Below are positions 45,121 through 56,968 of a DNA stretch of 64,000 bases, one piece after another. The stretch comes from Rhyzopertha dominica (lineage: Eukaryota > Arthropoda > Insecta > Coleoptera > Bostrichidae): assembly GCA_025024175.1 (NCBI GenBank), contig QCXZ01000137.1:74710680-74774679 (forward strand). The letters are read 5' to 3'. How positions within the stretch are numbered: position 1 is the first letter of the stretch; each line of letters opens with the position of its first letter. Below the pieces are notes generated by a model that was not told where the DNA came from, searched no databases, and saw only the letters and a program-made list of their open reading frames with translations. A program made the translations under genes and the position numbers.

Positions 45121-45530
45121 AACTACGACCATATCCTAAAGCTCAACCTCGAACACCAATAGAGGAAAGAAAAGGAAATCAGCTACCCTAACCGACTCTT
45201 CAGAAAAAGAGGTACTTCGAGAAGAAGAGATACAAAGTGCTATAAAGAAACAGACAAAGAAAATAAATAAAGTACAACGCAATCTGGGAACGGATAAGTC
45301 AAAAAATGAAAGTAAATCTAAAGCTAACATAAAGAAAGGAAAAACAAATAAGAATGTGAAGAAAGAAAAAATTTCCGACAGTTTCGATGAAGACAAAGAG
45401 TGTTTCTGCTTAGTGGTATGCAGCCTTGTCCCGAATTTGAAGAAGGGGATGATTGGATCAAGATAGGCACATGTCACATGCGGTAGCGGGACCATTATGT
45501 GTGTAATTTTAAATCTGCTGGCTATCCTTA
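45121..45530 (+). pseudogene. Jerky-type C-terminal tail with PHD-like finger
   Basis: The fragment starts RPYPKAQPRT, then after a shift reads TNRGKKRKSATLTDSSEKE and a long lysine-rich, helical tail. It ends with a Cys-rich stretch ECFCLV...MQPCPEFEEGDDWIK...HVTCG, like the small PHD-type finger found at the end of many insect jerky/Tigger-type transposases. Several frameshifts and a stop break the finger. The catalytic domain is absent. It lies directly behind the Penelope palindrome and is not from the same copy as the element at 41.7-43.6 kb, which has a different tail. Confidence 0.55.
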
Positions 45531-45867
45531 TTTAAATTAATTTTATGTGTTGTTTCGTACCTTGTTTAATGCAAGAATCTCCGAATGAGCATTTTTTTTT
45601 GTATAATTTTCGTTTTTCTTGGATCATTATCAATTCATTTTGACAGCTGTATCACATTTTTCCAGACTGGGGCATATTGGTACATTGAACATTGTTGATT
45701 TAATGTATAACAATTGCATAGAAAACATTAATAGAAAGAGCTAATATTTATATGTAATGTGTGTAATATATAAGGGATTCATAAAACCACTTACTAATTA
45801 ATAACTAAAAAACAAAATTGCAAAAATTTAATAGTTGAAATCAATGTTTTGTTCGTGTAGTTTGTTA

Positions 45868-46020
45868 TTACTTATAAGAAACTTTTCGACTAAGAATATT
45901 GTAAACTGCAGCAATTTTGGAACGATAATATTTTTTGCTGTAATTATTGAGCATGCTCTCATTTATTTTATCTAATTTCATATCTTCCATGTATTCCATT
46001 AAGGATTTTATGATGATTTA
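45868..46020 (-). pseudogene. Unidentified short coding-like fragment
   Basis: About 50 codons on the minus strand ending in TAA read like the tail of a protein: SLMEYMEDMKLDKINESMLN followed by NYSKKYYRSKIAAVYNILSR. It is charged and helical, unlike the chance frames around it. No family recognised. Confidence 0.25.
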
Positions 46021-47295
46021 TAAAAAGTAATGTAAATGCTCGACCTTTTACTTGAATCAAGACATAAAGCTTATCTCCATGGAGACGTTAGCGTACAGTG
46101 GCACTTATCCTTCCCTTTTCAAATTAGACCCATAAATGCTCATTTTTAGATGCAAAAATGGTGCCATAACAATGATGCGAAAAGTGAGTACTTCCTTGGT
46201 ACTTCCCGTACTGTGGATTATCGATCGTAAATACAGCTGGTTGAATAAAATCCGTTTTATCGCGTACAATTTTGATATTAAGAAAAAAATTATCCATTCT
46301 GAAGGAAATGCTTATAGTTTAGTTTATATTTTACTTGTATTAAATAAATTAATTTAGCTCATTACACAAGTGCTACATATGAACGTTACATCAGGAACTA
46401 GCTCAGTTCTAAAGGATGCAAGCCGTGCAATGCCTGCATGTCGAATCTTGACAACGCTGCCATAACGTTATCAAGCTCTACTTAGCTGATTACCACAGGG
46501 ACACATATACCCAGCTCGGAAGAGGACGTTCTCGTCATGGACTGTAGTTTAATTGGTGCTCAGTAAATATTAACACTAATAAACAAGTATGAATCAGGCT
46601 AACTCTCTGCATCCAGTAATAACTGGCATAACATATGAAGTTTAAGAATATTTTCTTTATGGTATAGGTAACAAAGGCAAATGTTAATGCAAATTTTCGC
46701 CTACCTTTTTGAACTCTGATTATTCCTAATCACAAGCAGACGTGCGGCAGCACATTATATTAATAAGATTCGGGATAGACGCCAATACCGATCCTTGAAG
46801 CTTATGGTTTCTTCATTTCAAGGAGCGAGGAATAATGTATTATCTCTTTCGTTTCAAATATACTGAACTTTTGCTTTTCCACTTCAAAGTGGTCTGTCTT
46901 TTTATCATTAGAGAGCCGCTGTCGATTTTGTTAACGAAATCCAAGAGCGTAAATAAACTTAAAGCTTTGACAAACCTGTACCATCGTACTTTTATCGATA
47001 ACTAAAAAAAAACTTGAAGTTTTTAGGTTAGTATAACTGCACCTGTACTCATATAGTGTCCAATCGGTTCAAAAATGACGGCACTAGAAGATTATTTTTT
47101 GTCAGTGATATTTGAATAATATTGCAAACAAATTCTCGAGAAAACAGTATTTACGGACAAAGCTTGGTAGCATCTGCCTGGCTAAAATAACTCACAAAAT
47201 ATGAGAATTTGGGCATTCTCATGCAATTCTGGAACTAATTATAACTAAGATTAATATTAAAACTGAAGTTTTATTTGGTTTTCAAGAACATTAAA
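46021..47295. other. No gene recognised
   Basis: AT-rich sequence with a 73-codon frame (46136-46357) lacking known motifs. Confidence 0.4.
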
Positions 47296-47575
47296 TGTAG
47301 AATGTTATCATCGAAACGAAAGCCTTACTCCATTCGTGTAGATGAATTACAAGAAAACTGTTTTCAAGAAGATGGTACAACACAACGTTGCACATTAGGA
47401 AGTGAATAGTTATGCCCCTAAATCATGTATCTTAATCTCTTGCGAAATTTTTTCTTTGACCACCCAACAAAAATTAAATTTTTGTTACACTGTACCACAT
47501 CAGATCATTTAAGACGATGTATATTAGAAACAATTGATGAAATTAGTTTAAATCCAGTGCTATAATCAACGTGCT
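47296..47575 (+). pseudogene. Tc1/mariner-type transposase C-terminal scrap
   Basis: A stretch at about 47340-47390 reads ENCFQEDGTTQRCT, recalling the FQQDGAxxH site (second catalytic Asp) of the DUF4817-linked insect transposases. About 70 bases later comes HPTKIKFLL...TTSDHLRRCILETIDEI, like the C-terminal helices of the same family. The WPxxSPDL block that should lie between them is missing. The two matches in correct order make the call plausible but not firm. Confidence 0.35.
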
Positions 47576-49196
47576 TTGAGTAAGAAGGAAGGAGCTTCCA
47601 AAAGTTTTTATAATAAATGATCCTATAATGAGTACAGTAGCGCAGTTACGACCTTCTTTATAACTTTTTGTACTGAAGTAAGGTTTTATGGCTGTTATTG
47701 ATGAGGAGAATGCAAGTAACTAGAGTTGTTTGCTTTAAAGCTTTAATCCAGTTTCTGTCAAGATGAACTAATCAAAAAAAATTTGAATTGTTCGAACATT
47801 ATTCAAAACAAATATGCGAAGACAATTTAGAATTGATACCACTTTTTTAGTATTTCTAAATGTTATGCAGTAGTTTAGATGGATAAATTTGTCGCTTAAT
47901 TAATGGTTAATCTGTACATAATATATTGCAGTTCGAGAAATATCACAAAACACGAAAAACTATTATTTCAAGCTATTAATTCATTTAAAGAGAAACGATG
48001 GAATAGAAAGCACGATGATTGCGGTTCAAAATACTCTAGTGTGTGGAAACACAAGCGCTCCCCAGCTACCCAGACCCCATCAAAGGATATGTTCCCCAGT
48101 TTACCTAGGCGACAACTTTATCCGAGCACGTAGGCTATTTTATGCGTGCGATTTCAAATGAAACCGAAATATCGCGAATCGATACAGCAGCAGGCGAGAC
48201 GATTACACCATAATTTTTAACAGATTGCCGGGGTCCGCACAAAATATCCAGCAAGCTAGCGAAAGCGTACCCAACCAGTGCAGTGTATCACGGACGGGCA
48301 AATATTTGGTAACACAACAATGACATATTGGTCGATGGTTGCATTAGGACCACCTTGCAGCAGCTGCCACAGCGCCGATAAGCACGTCCTGTTGTGATTT
48401 CATCTAAGCCTCTATTGGATTCCCACGCCATTCACCTCGACGCGTCTCGCCGAAATTGGTAAGCAGCGTTGTCAAAACACAGCGAGCTTCGATATTGTGT
48501 TAGCCATCTAAAGAGCACGTTAGTATAACTAGTTAGTCTATAAGGATGGTCTTCCATATGGGGAATTAGGGATAAGCTGGAATAAAATTTCAAAGAAAGC
48601 AACAGGATAAACGAAATTGCGCTTTAGATCTAATTAGGAAAGGCATTATAAGCATCATCTGCTAATTTTCTTAAAACTGAAAATGAGGAAACGGCTTATA
48701 TGTCAAAGAAGTGCTACAAAGGACCCATGCTGCTAGGGGTGGGCTGTTAATGATAGATTTATCTGCGATTTTAAACACGCAAACACAGGCGATACACAAC
48801 AACCCGACAAAATAGGTCCTAAAAACGTTTTGTACAGTATTTTCACTTGACTTTGAGTGATCAAGCAATATAAGGAGGACCGCCTCCTAATACGAGCTTG
48901 TAAAATGTATGGTACACATTTTTAAATAAGCGGAAAAGTACTGCCGTTAGGAATGCGTTTTAAATATAGTACCGTTATTATAACCCTGCAATCTTTCATC
49001 TCTAACAGCAGGCGGCCCCTCACAAGTTACCGCAAATAACCGGATTACCATAAATTTAGGTCATTCAGTCTTAGTATTTCTGTGCGAGAGACAAGAGAAG
49101 CGAAAAATGTTCCGTCCTTGGGAAAAAGCTGCTCCGAGTACCGCTCAGAATGAAGTTGCTGACGTTGACATGAAAGAGCAAATTGAAGAAAACAAG
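47576..49196. other. No gene recognised
   Basis: No gene recognised. A frame at 47903-48133 reads moderately protein-like but matches nothing I know. Confidence 0.4.
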
Positions 49197-50370
49197 AGGA
49201 TTTGTCGTTACCTTACCCAAGATGCCAAAAAATCATAAAAATGTATATAATTTTTTGATAAAAAAGGGTTCAGTGCTCCGTTAAAAGTGACAAGTGAAAT
49301 GGTTGGTGTCCCCTACACGACTGTGAGAGATATTATTGAAAATAAAGGCAATTCAAGAAAATCACGCAATTCGGAGAAATTTCTAAATATATCAAAAGAG
49401 CTTGGGATAGAAATGAAAAAATTAGGATATGACATAAATTATTGCGAAGAGTGGTTCAGAAAATACTTGAGGAGCATCGGTTTTACATTAAACCAACGTT
49501 TGTCTATAATGGAATCAACCCTACTAAAAAGAATGAGATGGGATTATATAAACGAAATCAGAAGGTACCGCCAAGAAAATCGTAATATCGTATATTTGGA
49601 TGAAACGTGGTACGACACCCACGACTTGATAAAAAAAGGTCTGACAGGTGGGACAAATAACTGCGTTCTGCAAGCACCACCTTCGAGAGGAAAAAGAATT
49701 ATAATTCTTCATGCGGGAGGAAGTGATGGATGGGTGGAGAATGGCTTATTACTGTCAGCGAAACAGATCCAAAATTGTTCTGCTGACTACCATTCCGACA
49801 TGAACTTTTTGAAACTTGGTTTCAGCAGCAGTTACTGCCAGGGCTACCACCAGGATCTGTTATAGTCATGGATAACGCGAGTTATCATTTAAAATTAATG
49901 AACAAGGCGCCAACAGCAGCTATAAAAATAGAAATAATTGATTACATGAAAAAGAATAAAATTACAATTCCGGATGGAAAAGTTACCAAAAAAGATCTGT
50001 TGACAATAATAAAAAATCTCAACATACCTAAACAATATCGAGTTGATGAACTAACGAAAGGACATGGACATATATAGTTATGCGTTTGCCACCGTATTAT
50101 TGCGTCCTAAACCCAATTGAATTAGTGTGGAGAACGCTTAAAAAGGGAATACGAAGAAACAATACATGTCCGCGTTTAAGTTCGAGAGTTGTAGATTTAG
50201 TGCGTAGAGAGGTAAGTAGTATAACGAAAGAACTGTGGAAAAGCTGTATTAAGCATGTTATTGAAATTGAAAATAGAGATGTATCCCCAAATTTTCAAAA
50301 TTTTATAATACATGATGATGATGCTAGCAGTGATTCAGAATTTGACAGTAGTGATGATGATAATAATTAA
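49197..50370 (+). mobile_element. Sailor-like (DD82E-type) transposase, frameshifted
   Basis: The transposase is nearly complete but split over several frames. The N-terminal HTH starts RYLTQDAKK (about 49203) and continues with DKKGFSAPLKVTSEMVGVPY. The DDE core has YLDETWYDTH (first Asp, 49599), LQAPPSRGKRIIILHAGGSD, then in the next frame VIVMDNASYH (second Asp, 49871), and in a third frame LPPYYCVLNPIELVW (Glu, 50119). From second Asp to Glu is 248 bases, or about 82 residues between them, far longer than the 34-39 usual in Tc1/mariner and matching the DD82E (Sailor) type. The acidic tail ends at 50370. There are three breaks: near 49248, near 49810 and near 50072. Terminal repeats were not found. 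Confidence 0.75.
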
Positions 50371-52321
50371 TATATTTAAGTTATGTCGGTGTAAACTTGT
50401 TAGACCTTTTTGCAAAAATAGATGTACGGAATTCTTTTTTTTTTGTATTTAGAGTTTTAGATAAAAAAATGTATATTCTTATTATTTCCTTTTAAAATAC
50501 TTTTACTTACATATTTAGTTATGTTAACCGTTAACCGCATGTTTCCAATAGTTAAAAGATTGTAAAAATATTACAATGTATTGTTTATAATTTTCGGCTA
50601 GCACAGCATTCGACATAATCACAGGATATAAATATTGCAGGAATGTTAAAAATCAAAATAAAAATGTTTAGGAATGCGAGATTTTTCTTTGCATATTAAA
50701 AAATGCTCAGGTGTGCATGTTGTCTAGTTAGATTACAAATTACAATAAAACTAAATATACTTTGCTTGTGCAAAATAATGTTGCTACTCATCTAAAACTA
50801 CGTACAATTCATTTTGAGACGTAAAGAAAAACGATCGATGTAAAACCTCTTATTAACCGAATGATTAAAAACGACTTAGAATAATATACACTACACAAAC
50901 AAAAAACGAGTTTTAAAACGGCTTAAAGCCGGCACTGGAAATTTGCAAAATCACAAAGAGAGGGTTTGATTTATGAGGGGTGGCGTGCCGTTCCAACTGT
51001 GTCTGTAAATGAAAGGTATATAGTATTGCAGGGTTGTAAAAACGGTAAGAGAGTTGCACTACTATACCAAAAAGTCCAACAGCCAACTTTATTTAAAGAT
51101 TGCAAAGGTACTCAGTCTATGTACAATAGGTAATTATTTGAAATTAAAATAAGCCAATTTTTATTTCTGAAATCCTTTCCACTATTTATTTGTATCGTAA
51201 TAATTAATTAATGACCTGTTTTATTTAATTTTACTTCTTTTTGCGTTATGCATTTGCTAAACTTGTATTTATTATTAAGTAAGAATATGTCTGTACTTAA
51301 ATAATTCTGTCTTTTGATACTTTAATTCTATAGTAGTATAATGTCTTGCCGAACTGAACTCTGTTGTTACACATATAAATGATGTTCCTAATTTACTTAA
51401 TGGTAATTCTCTTACGAGTACAACTGCTAATTAAACGAGGATTTTACAAATAATACCGCATTTTGTCTGAGACTTTAACACCGATCGCGCTCACATTCAC
51501 AAAATTAGCTCCTTCCACCGCATGCTTTCTCCACGTAACGTGCTTGCTTAGCCTCCTAAACTGGAAATTGAATGAGCACCCCGAGAATCTTCATCGGAGC
51601 TCAGCTCCCATGTACAGAGCGCTGTCGACTGCAGCGCAGCATTCACTCTCATCAAACATTTACTTCCGACTATTAGTCTTTATACTTCTTCGTCACGTGC
51701 AAAACAATTTGCTGAACGGCCCCAGTTTAAAACGAATCCCCCGCTTGCGCGCTCACTTTTAATAAATTAAACACATTCCACACCTGAATTAATTGTACGC
51801 GGTACATAATTCATCCGGATACGTGGGAACACGTGTAGCTGCTGCTTGAGCAACGAAACTAACTAATACTCCCATTATCCTCTATAATACTAATAAAGAT
51901 GCCCCTAAATGGTTGGATTATGTGCGGTCAGTAAAGTTGGAGGAGAAAGGAAATTACGAGTCCCGCCGGCGTATTCCGAGGAAGGAAGAATGCACTGCCC
52001 GTCTAGTGTGCATGTAATTGCCAACTCCGGACCACACAGTTTGTACCTCCGCTCCGTCTGGAATTTTATTACTGCCTAACTCTTACAGTCGACGTGGACT
52101 TGGAAGCTTGACAGCTTTCAGGGACAGTTCCAGAAACTATACGTGCCTACATGTAAGTTGCAGACGTTTTAACTGGAACATACCCACACAGATAAAATTG
52201 CTTATACTCGTGTCGCTCTAATGTACTGTTCTGATCAAATATAACCCAGAAATTTCTTGCGTAAACCAGCACTGTCACACGCTTCCAATTGAAACCTGAA
52301 GTGTGTTTTTCGATTTTTATC
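50371..52321. other. No gene recognised
   Basis: AT-rich to about 51450, then more balanced. A 99-codon frame at 51463-51762 has no known motif. Confidence 0.4.
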
Positions 52322-52880
52322 ATGTCGCATTCCGTAGACCAAGGAATCTGCCTTTAAAGTTTGTGTTTCAAACGAAATATTGTGTGCTAACGCGTTCAAA
52401 ATGTTACAGAAAGCTAAGCCGGATTCTCATATGTTGCCTCTGCGTGTAATTGGTATAAATCGTTTAAAGGGTCGTATAGAGGTTGAAGATTTACCTTATG
52501 AACGCCGTCCACAAACGTCGACTAACGAAGTAAACATTGCAAAAATGAAGGAAATGATCAGAGAGATAGCTGATGACATGGAAATACCATTTGGATCAGT
52601 GCCAACCATTTTATTTTGAACATGAAACGTGCCTCGTCGCGACTTGCTGCAAGGGTGCTGCATTTTTACCAAAAGAGTACGGCAAGTCTGTCGCTAGAGA
52701 AATGCTTGCTATGAGTGACATCGACATGCAACACATCAGAACTGGTGACGAGACGTGGGTCTATGAATATAACGTCGATACCGCACAACAGTCCTCAGAA
52801 TGGCGCGCAAAAGATGGCCCTGCAGCAGAATGTTGGAGCACGTTAAGAGTTAAATTGAGGGATAGTAAAGATGAGTTTTG
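52322..52880 (+). mobile_element. Mariner transposase, N-terminal half
   Basis: From ATG at 52322 the sequence reads MSHSVDQGICL, and after a one-base slip VSNEILCANAFKMLQKA, the first helix-turn-helix of mariner. Then follow RIEVEDLPYERRPQTS (family GRP box region) and a degraded second HTH (REIADDMEIPFGSVPTIL). After more slips come VLHFY, KEYGKSVAREMLA and the catalytic RTGDETWVYEYNVDTAQQSS (first Asp, about 52747). The rest of the DDE domain, with the second and third Asp, is missing: the match ends at about 52870, where a minus-strand Jockey-type element begins. Clearly dead. Confidence 0.8.
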
Positions 52881-52904
52881 ACAAAATATTAGTGCAGTCC
52901 AACT

Positions 52905-53532
52905 GACTGTGTAAAAGCTTCTAGAGAAACTTGACATTGAATACGGTTTTACGGATTAGAAGAGAAACAAAGTTAAATCTAGCTCGGAGGACTGATTTGG
53001 GTAAAAGATCAAGGCTAAGAATTTTAGAAAGCGCATTTGAACATTTAAGTCAAGTCACAATTAATCTTGTAGACGGGGCACCAAATTAAGCAATTATACT
53101 CCAATTTAGATCGTATTAGACAGTAATATAACAATACTACGGATGTAACGATTTTAAAGTCACGACAGTTTCTGTATACCTAAAAAGCCTAGTGGTGTAA
53201 AAGCATCTGTAACTTTCTCTGCTATGTAGACTGAAAGTAAATTTTTCATCAAGAATGATACTAAGACCTTTGAAATGCTTAATACGTTGTAAAGCCACAT
53301 TGTCAACACTATAGTGATGACATATGGGATAAAGTTTGCGAATACAAGAGATAGAAGTACATTTATTGTTAAGAAAGTGTTTGTTTGACGAGCACCGTTG
53401 AGATAAAGCATTTAAATCGTGTTGTAAGGCTAAACTGTCAGATGGGGCAGCAACATTTCAGAAAATCTTAAAATCATCGGCGTAAGGGAGCATTTGACAC
53501 TTTAACACATTAACAGTGTATTTGATAAAAGG
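52905..53532 (-). mobile_element. Jockey-type RT, minus strand (3' part, interrupted)
   Basis: On the minus strand this gives FIKYTVNVLKCQMLPYADDF (catalytic motif C at about 53470-53485), then SLALQHDLNALSQRCSSNK, HFKGLSIILDEKFTFSLH, LIRSKLEYNCLIWCPVYKI and a faint QMRFLKFLALIF near 53020. This is the palm-to-thumb order of a Jockey-type RT. Its 5' continuation is at 55004-55130, on the far side of the inserted plus-strand element. Frames shift several times. Confidence 0.75.
53528..53532. repeat. Target duplication of nested element, left
   Basis: AAAGG, repeated at 55004-55008 after the tail of the inserted element. Confidence 0.6.
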
Positions 53533-55003
53533 TATCATGCCCTATTCCACGTAAAATTTCTGATTTGTCCTTCTCAACACGGATTCATGAGTGGACGCTC
53601 AGTGGTTTCTAACTTGTTTGTGTACACAGAATTTTTATTACAACAAATGGACAATCAACAACAGGTTGATAGCATTTATACTGACTTCAGCAAAGCGTTT
53701 GACGAAATTGATCATTTTATAATGCTTAATAAATTGGAAGACATTGATGTGTGTGATTCTCTTCTTGCGTGGTTTGAATCATATTTGTTTGATAGGAGTT
53801 AGTTTGTGAAGATTGGTAGGGTTAAGTCTGATCAAGTGGAAATAACTTCGGGTGTTGCTCAAGGATCACATCTAGATCCTTTGTTGTTTAATATCTATAT
53901 AAATGACATTTCCAATTGTTTCAAACATTCAATTTTTTTAATGTATGCCGATGATTTAAAATCTATCGTTGTGTTTCATCTATAGACAACTGCAAGCTTC
54001 TCCAGGAGGATATTGAAAGGCTGAAGTCGTACTGCCAAAGTAATAGCCTTTTTTTAACATTGATAAATGTTGCACGATATCGTTTACCAGGAATGAGAGC
54101 ATTATAAAATTTGATTATAGTATAATCAGTTACTTGTTGAATAGGGTAAATTCAATTAGAGACTTGGGTGTTGTATTTGATTCAAATATGCTATTTAGTG
54201 AACATATTTCCTATATTGTAAGGAAGGCAAATAATAGTCTAGGATTTATTTTTAGAGTTTGTTCTGAATTTAGAAAAGGAAAATCTTTTAATTCTTTGAT
54301 AATGGCTTACGTTAATAGTATTCTNAANTATGCTTCGGTTATTTGGAATCCCCAATAAATTGTGTACATTAATAGCCTTGAAAGGATTCAGAACAAATTC
54401 CTTAGATATGTTGCTTATAAACTTCGTATAGATCTGCAGAGTACTGATCTTATACGTGAACACTTTCGCATGCTGTCTCAGGAGCAGCGACGAAGTTTTG
54501 CAGATCTCCGTTATCTGCACAGCATTTGCAATGATGCAATGGACTCGACAGTTATTTTGAGTATGTTGAATATTTCGGTGCCTGTATAACACTAGGTCTC
54601 GTAATTTGTTTTATGTACCAGTACATTTCACTAATGCATATGCAAACTCCCAACTTCTTAGATGTATGAAGTCCTACAATTCATTAAGCAGGCTAACTAA
54701 TTTATCACTTGAAGTTGATATATTTAGTGATTCTGTATACTCATTTAATTTTCATTTCTACCAATAAATTCTTCCGTTTTCTTTCGTATTTTGATAGTTT
54801 ACTTCTTATATAATGTTATAATCGTAAATTAAGTGTTAATTAGGTATTAATTTTACATTTTAATAATTTCTCTTTTGCGGTGTGGTTTATTCTATACTAT
54901 GTTAATTTCATTTTTGAAAAAGTTGTAAGCACTGTTTTAGGTTCGTCCTGTTTGTGCTTCAGTATATAAATAAATAAATAAATAAATAAATAAATACATA
55001 AAT
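53533..55003 (+). mobile_element. 5'-truncated Jockey-type element with (TAAA)n tail
   Basis: The plus strand gives CPSQHGFMSGRSVVSNLF, then IYTDFSKAFDEIDHFIML (motif A, 53680), a stop, VAQGSHLDPLLFNIYIND (motif B, about 53850) and MYADDLK (motif C, 53941). INSIRDLGVVFDS-type sequence follows from 54140, then LERIQNKFLRYVAYKLRID, LSQEQRRSFADLRYLHSICN and the final segment up to about 54770. It ends in a (TAAA)n tail (54967-55006). The endonuclease and the first RT motifs are missing, so it is 5'-truncated, as is usual for this class. Two N bases lie at 54325 and 54328. Its target was another element of similar type on the minus strand. Confidence 0.8.
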
Positions 55004-55006
55004 AAA
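54967..55006 (+). repeat. (TAAA)n tail
   Basis: About ten TAAA units with one TACA variant, forming the 3' tail of the Jockey-type insertion. Confidence 0.9.
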
Positions 55007-55130
55007 GGGCCTAACTTTGATCCCTGAGGGACTCCAGAGGTCACAACAGAAGAGGTAGCCTCAAAGTTACGATAGCGGACTAACTAACTAAATAACAAGA
55101 GCGTTAGATGAAGGATTAGTATTCCTTCCC
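55004..55130 (-). mobile_element. Jockey-type RT, minus strand (5' part)
   Basis: The minus strand reads LVRYRNFEATSSVVTSGVPQ then GSKLGP (motif B). Taking out the inserted element joins GSKLGP in frame to the motif C stretch at 53532 and below. This is the upstream half of the interrupted element; further upstream the match fades. Confidence 0.75.
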
Positions 55131-55630
55131 CATTAACTCTTGAAGACTTTTAATTTTATGGTTCTGATAAAATGCCGTGTTAGAATAAAGAAAACTATTT
55201 CCTTTACAGCCAGAGCGGTCATGTCTCATGTACTATATTGTACGTATATTTATTTATAAAAAAATAATTATCGTGTTGATTATTAATATCTGCCGCATTG
55301 TCGGTTTGTTAAGATGTTTGTGTCCTCGTGTTTTCTTGCGATGCTTGGGTTGCTAATATAAAAAGATCCATATTCTCATATACTATAGAATAGTCAAACA
55401 ATACAGTATAATGTATACAATTCGGAATACCTTCAGCGCGACATCTATTCCAGATTAAAAAGAATCTAGATCGAAATGGTGTCAGAAACAATATCAATTA
55501 AGTTTGGACAAATGTAATTTGCGGTCTGTAGTGTTACATGGTTCGCAATAATCCAAAATAATCATTTGCGAATGTATTACTATGTATTACTGTAGCTTTG
55601 CTAAACCAAAATTGATTAACTAGTATTATA
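55131..55630. other. No gene recognised
   Basis: No gene recognised. It may contain more decayed 5' sequence of the minus-strand Jockey-type element. Confidence 0.35.
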
Positions 55631-55638
55631 GTCTAGTA

Positions 55639-56960
55639 TATGGGCGTACCGAACGTGGGACTTGGCTTGCCAACTCTGGGCCCTTCCAATTTCCAATACA
55701 TTTAGCTGGTTAATTATGTGTGTACACCTAAAAATTGTCTTATTTACAAAATTGTAAATACAGTAAAATTTATAGGCAAGTGAATTTCACAATTTTCATC
55801 CAGAACTCATATTTGACCCTTGCAAATGACCTTCTCTAATAAATCGTTATCAAATGGTTTCCAAGCTTAATCGATGCCGTGTGCGTTTTGAAGCTGTAAC
55901 TGCAACATTCTTGTTGTTACGAATCGTCTTAGGGCGGATATAGCTTTAAAAGACCATCTTGGTCAGGATGAGTCATAACACGATTTCTGCTTGGTTCAGC
56001 TCTTCTACCTTTTCCTATAAGGATTGTTCAACTAACTACTGTTATATGGAATTATATTTTAAAAATTAATACAAACAAAAAAAAATTCATCCGAACTCAT
56101 GTTTATGAAAGTCAAGTTTTAGGAATCCAGTAAAAGCATTATCAACATGAATTAAAGCCCGGTGTGTTGTTAAAAATGCAATTAAATATATTTCAGTTTA
56201 TTTAAATGAAGCTTAATTTGGTTAAAATATTAAGTAGTCGGTTAATTTTGGAGAGCAATGCACTGGCGATCTAAGAAGGTTGGCTTGACGCATAATGCTG
56301 AGGCATTTGTCATTCTCAGTTTTAATAATGTTAGTTATCTATCGAGTCTCTGTCCCTGAGGAGTAAAAATTACTACAATTGTATCTTTAGCACCTATACA
56401 TATGAACTCCCAGCTTAAATTTCTAAAGCTTCTGGTGTGAAAAGTTGAAACTGTACTAAAGGCGCATCGGTTAATGCATTAGTCTTTGATATGTGTTAAT
56501 TCTTAATTAGAAATCGTGCTCCTATTTTAGAACTTTTAAGGTGAAATTTTTGTTCTTTTGGTACTTCGTAAGATATCATTATATATTATGTGGATCACGG
56601 ATCTTTATTCTCCCAAATAAAGTGTATCAGCTCATTTTTTGTTAAACTCGAGAGCGATGTAACTGAATGCGGCTCACCTAACTGAGTTCATCAATAACGG
56701 AATTAGTAATAAAGGGGTCTTGTATGATCAGTGTACAACATAGAAAACATATAAATAATTTGGGTTTTTATTTAACAGAAGATGTTTTAAGTCGCCTTGC
56801 AGAAAATCCACTAAGATTATTCATGGAATAAATACTTCATTAATTACTTAAGTACCTATATCTTATAAACATTTATTATTTCTATTTATGTTGAATTATA
56901 CTCTACAGGACGTTCCTGTTTTACCCCCCGCCCCTTAGACCAAAAGCTGGTACGCCCATG
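55639..56960. mobile_element. hAT-like element, 8-bp target duplication
   Basis: The unit is 1,322 bp. Its ends are TATGGGCGTACC at 55639-55650 and the complement of CATGGGCGTACC at 56949-56960: a 12-bp inverted repeat with one difference. GTCTAGTA flanks it on both sides (55631-55638 and 56961-56968). An exact 8-bp duplication with short repeats starting YA is characteristic of hAT elements. No transposase motif was recognised inside, so it is probably non-autonomous. Confidence 0.7.
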
Positions 56961-56968
56961 GTCTAGTA

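Noticed and set aside
45136..45495. 119-codon hydrophobic frame on the minus strand
   Set aside because: It is the complement of the lysine-rich transposase tail; poly-Lys codons read as Phe/Leu/Ser on the other strand.
53160..53411. Minus-strand frame looking like a membrane protein
   Set aside because: The neighbouring frame on the same strand gives clear Jockey-type RT motifs, so the hydrophobic reading is out of frame.
54967..55006. CRISPR-like regular repeat
   Set aside because: It is a simple TAAA microsatellite forming the tail of a non-LTR element, with no spacers.
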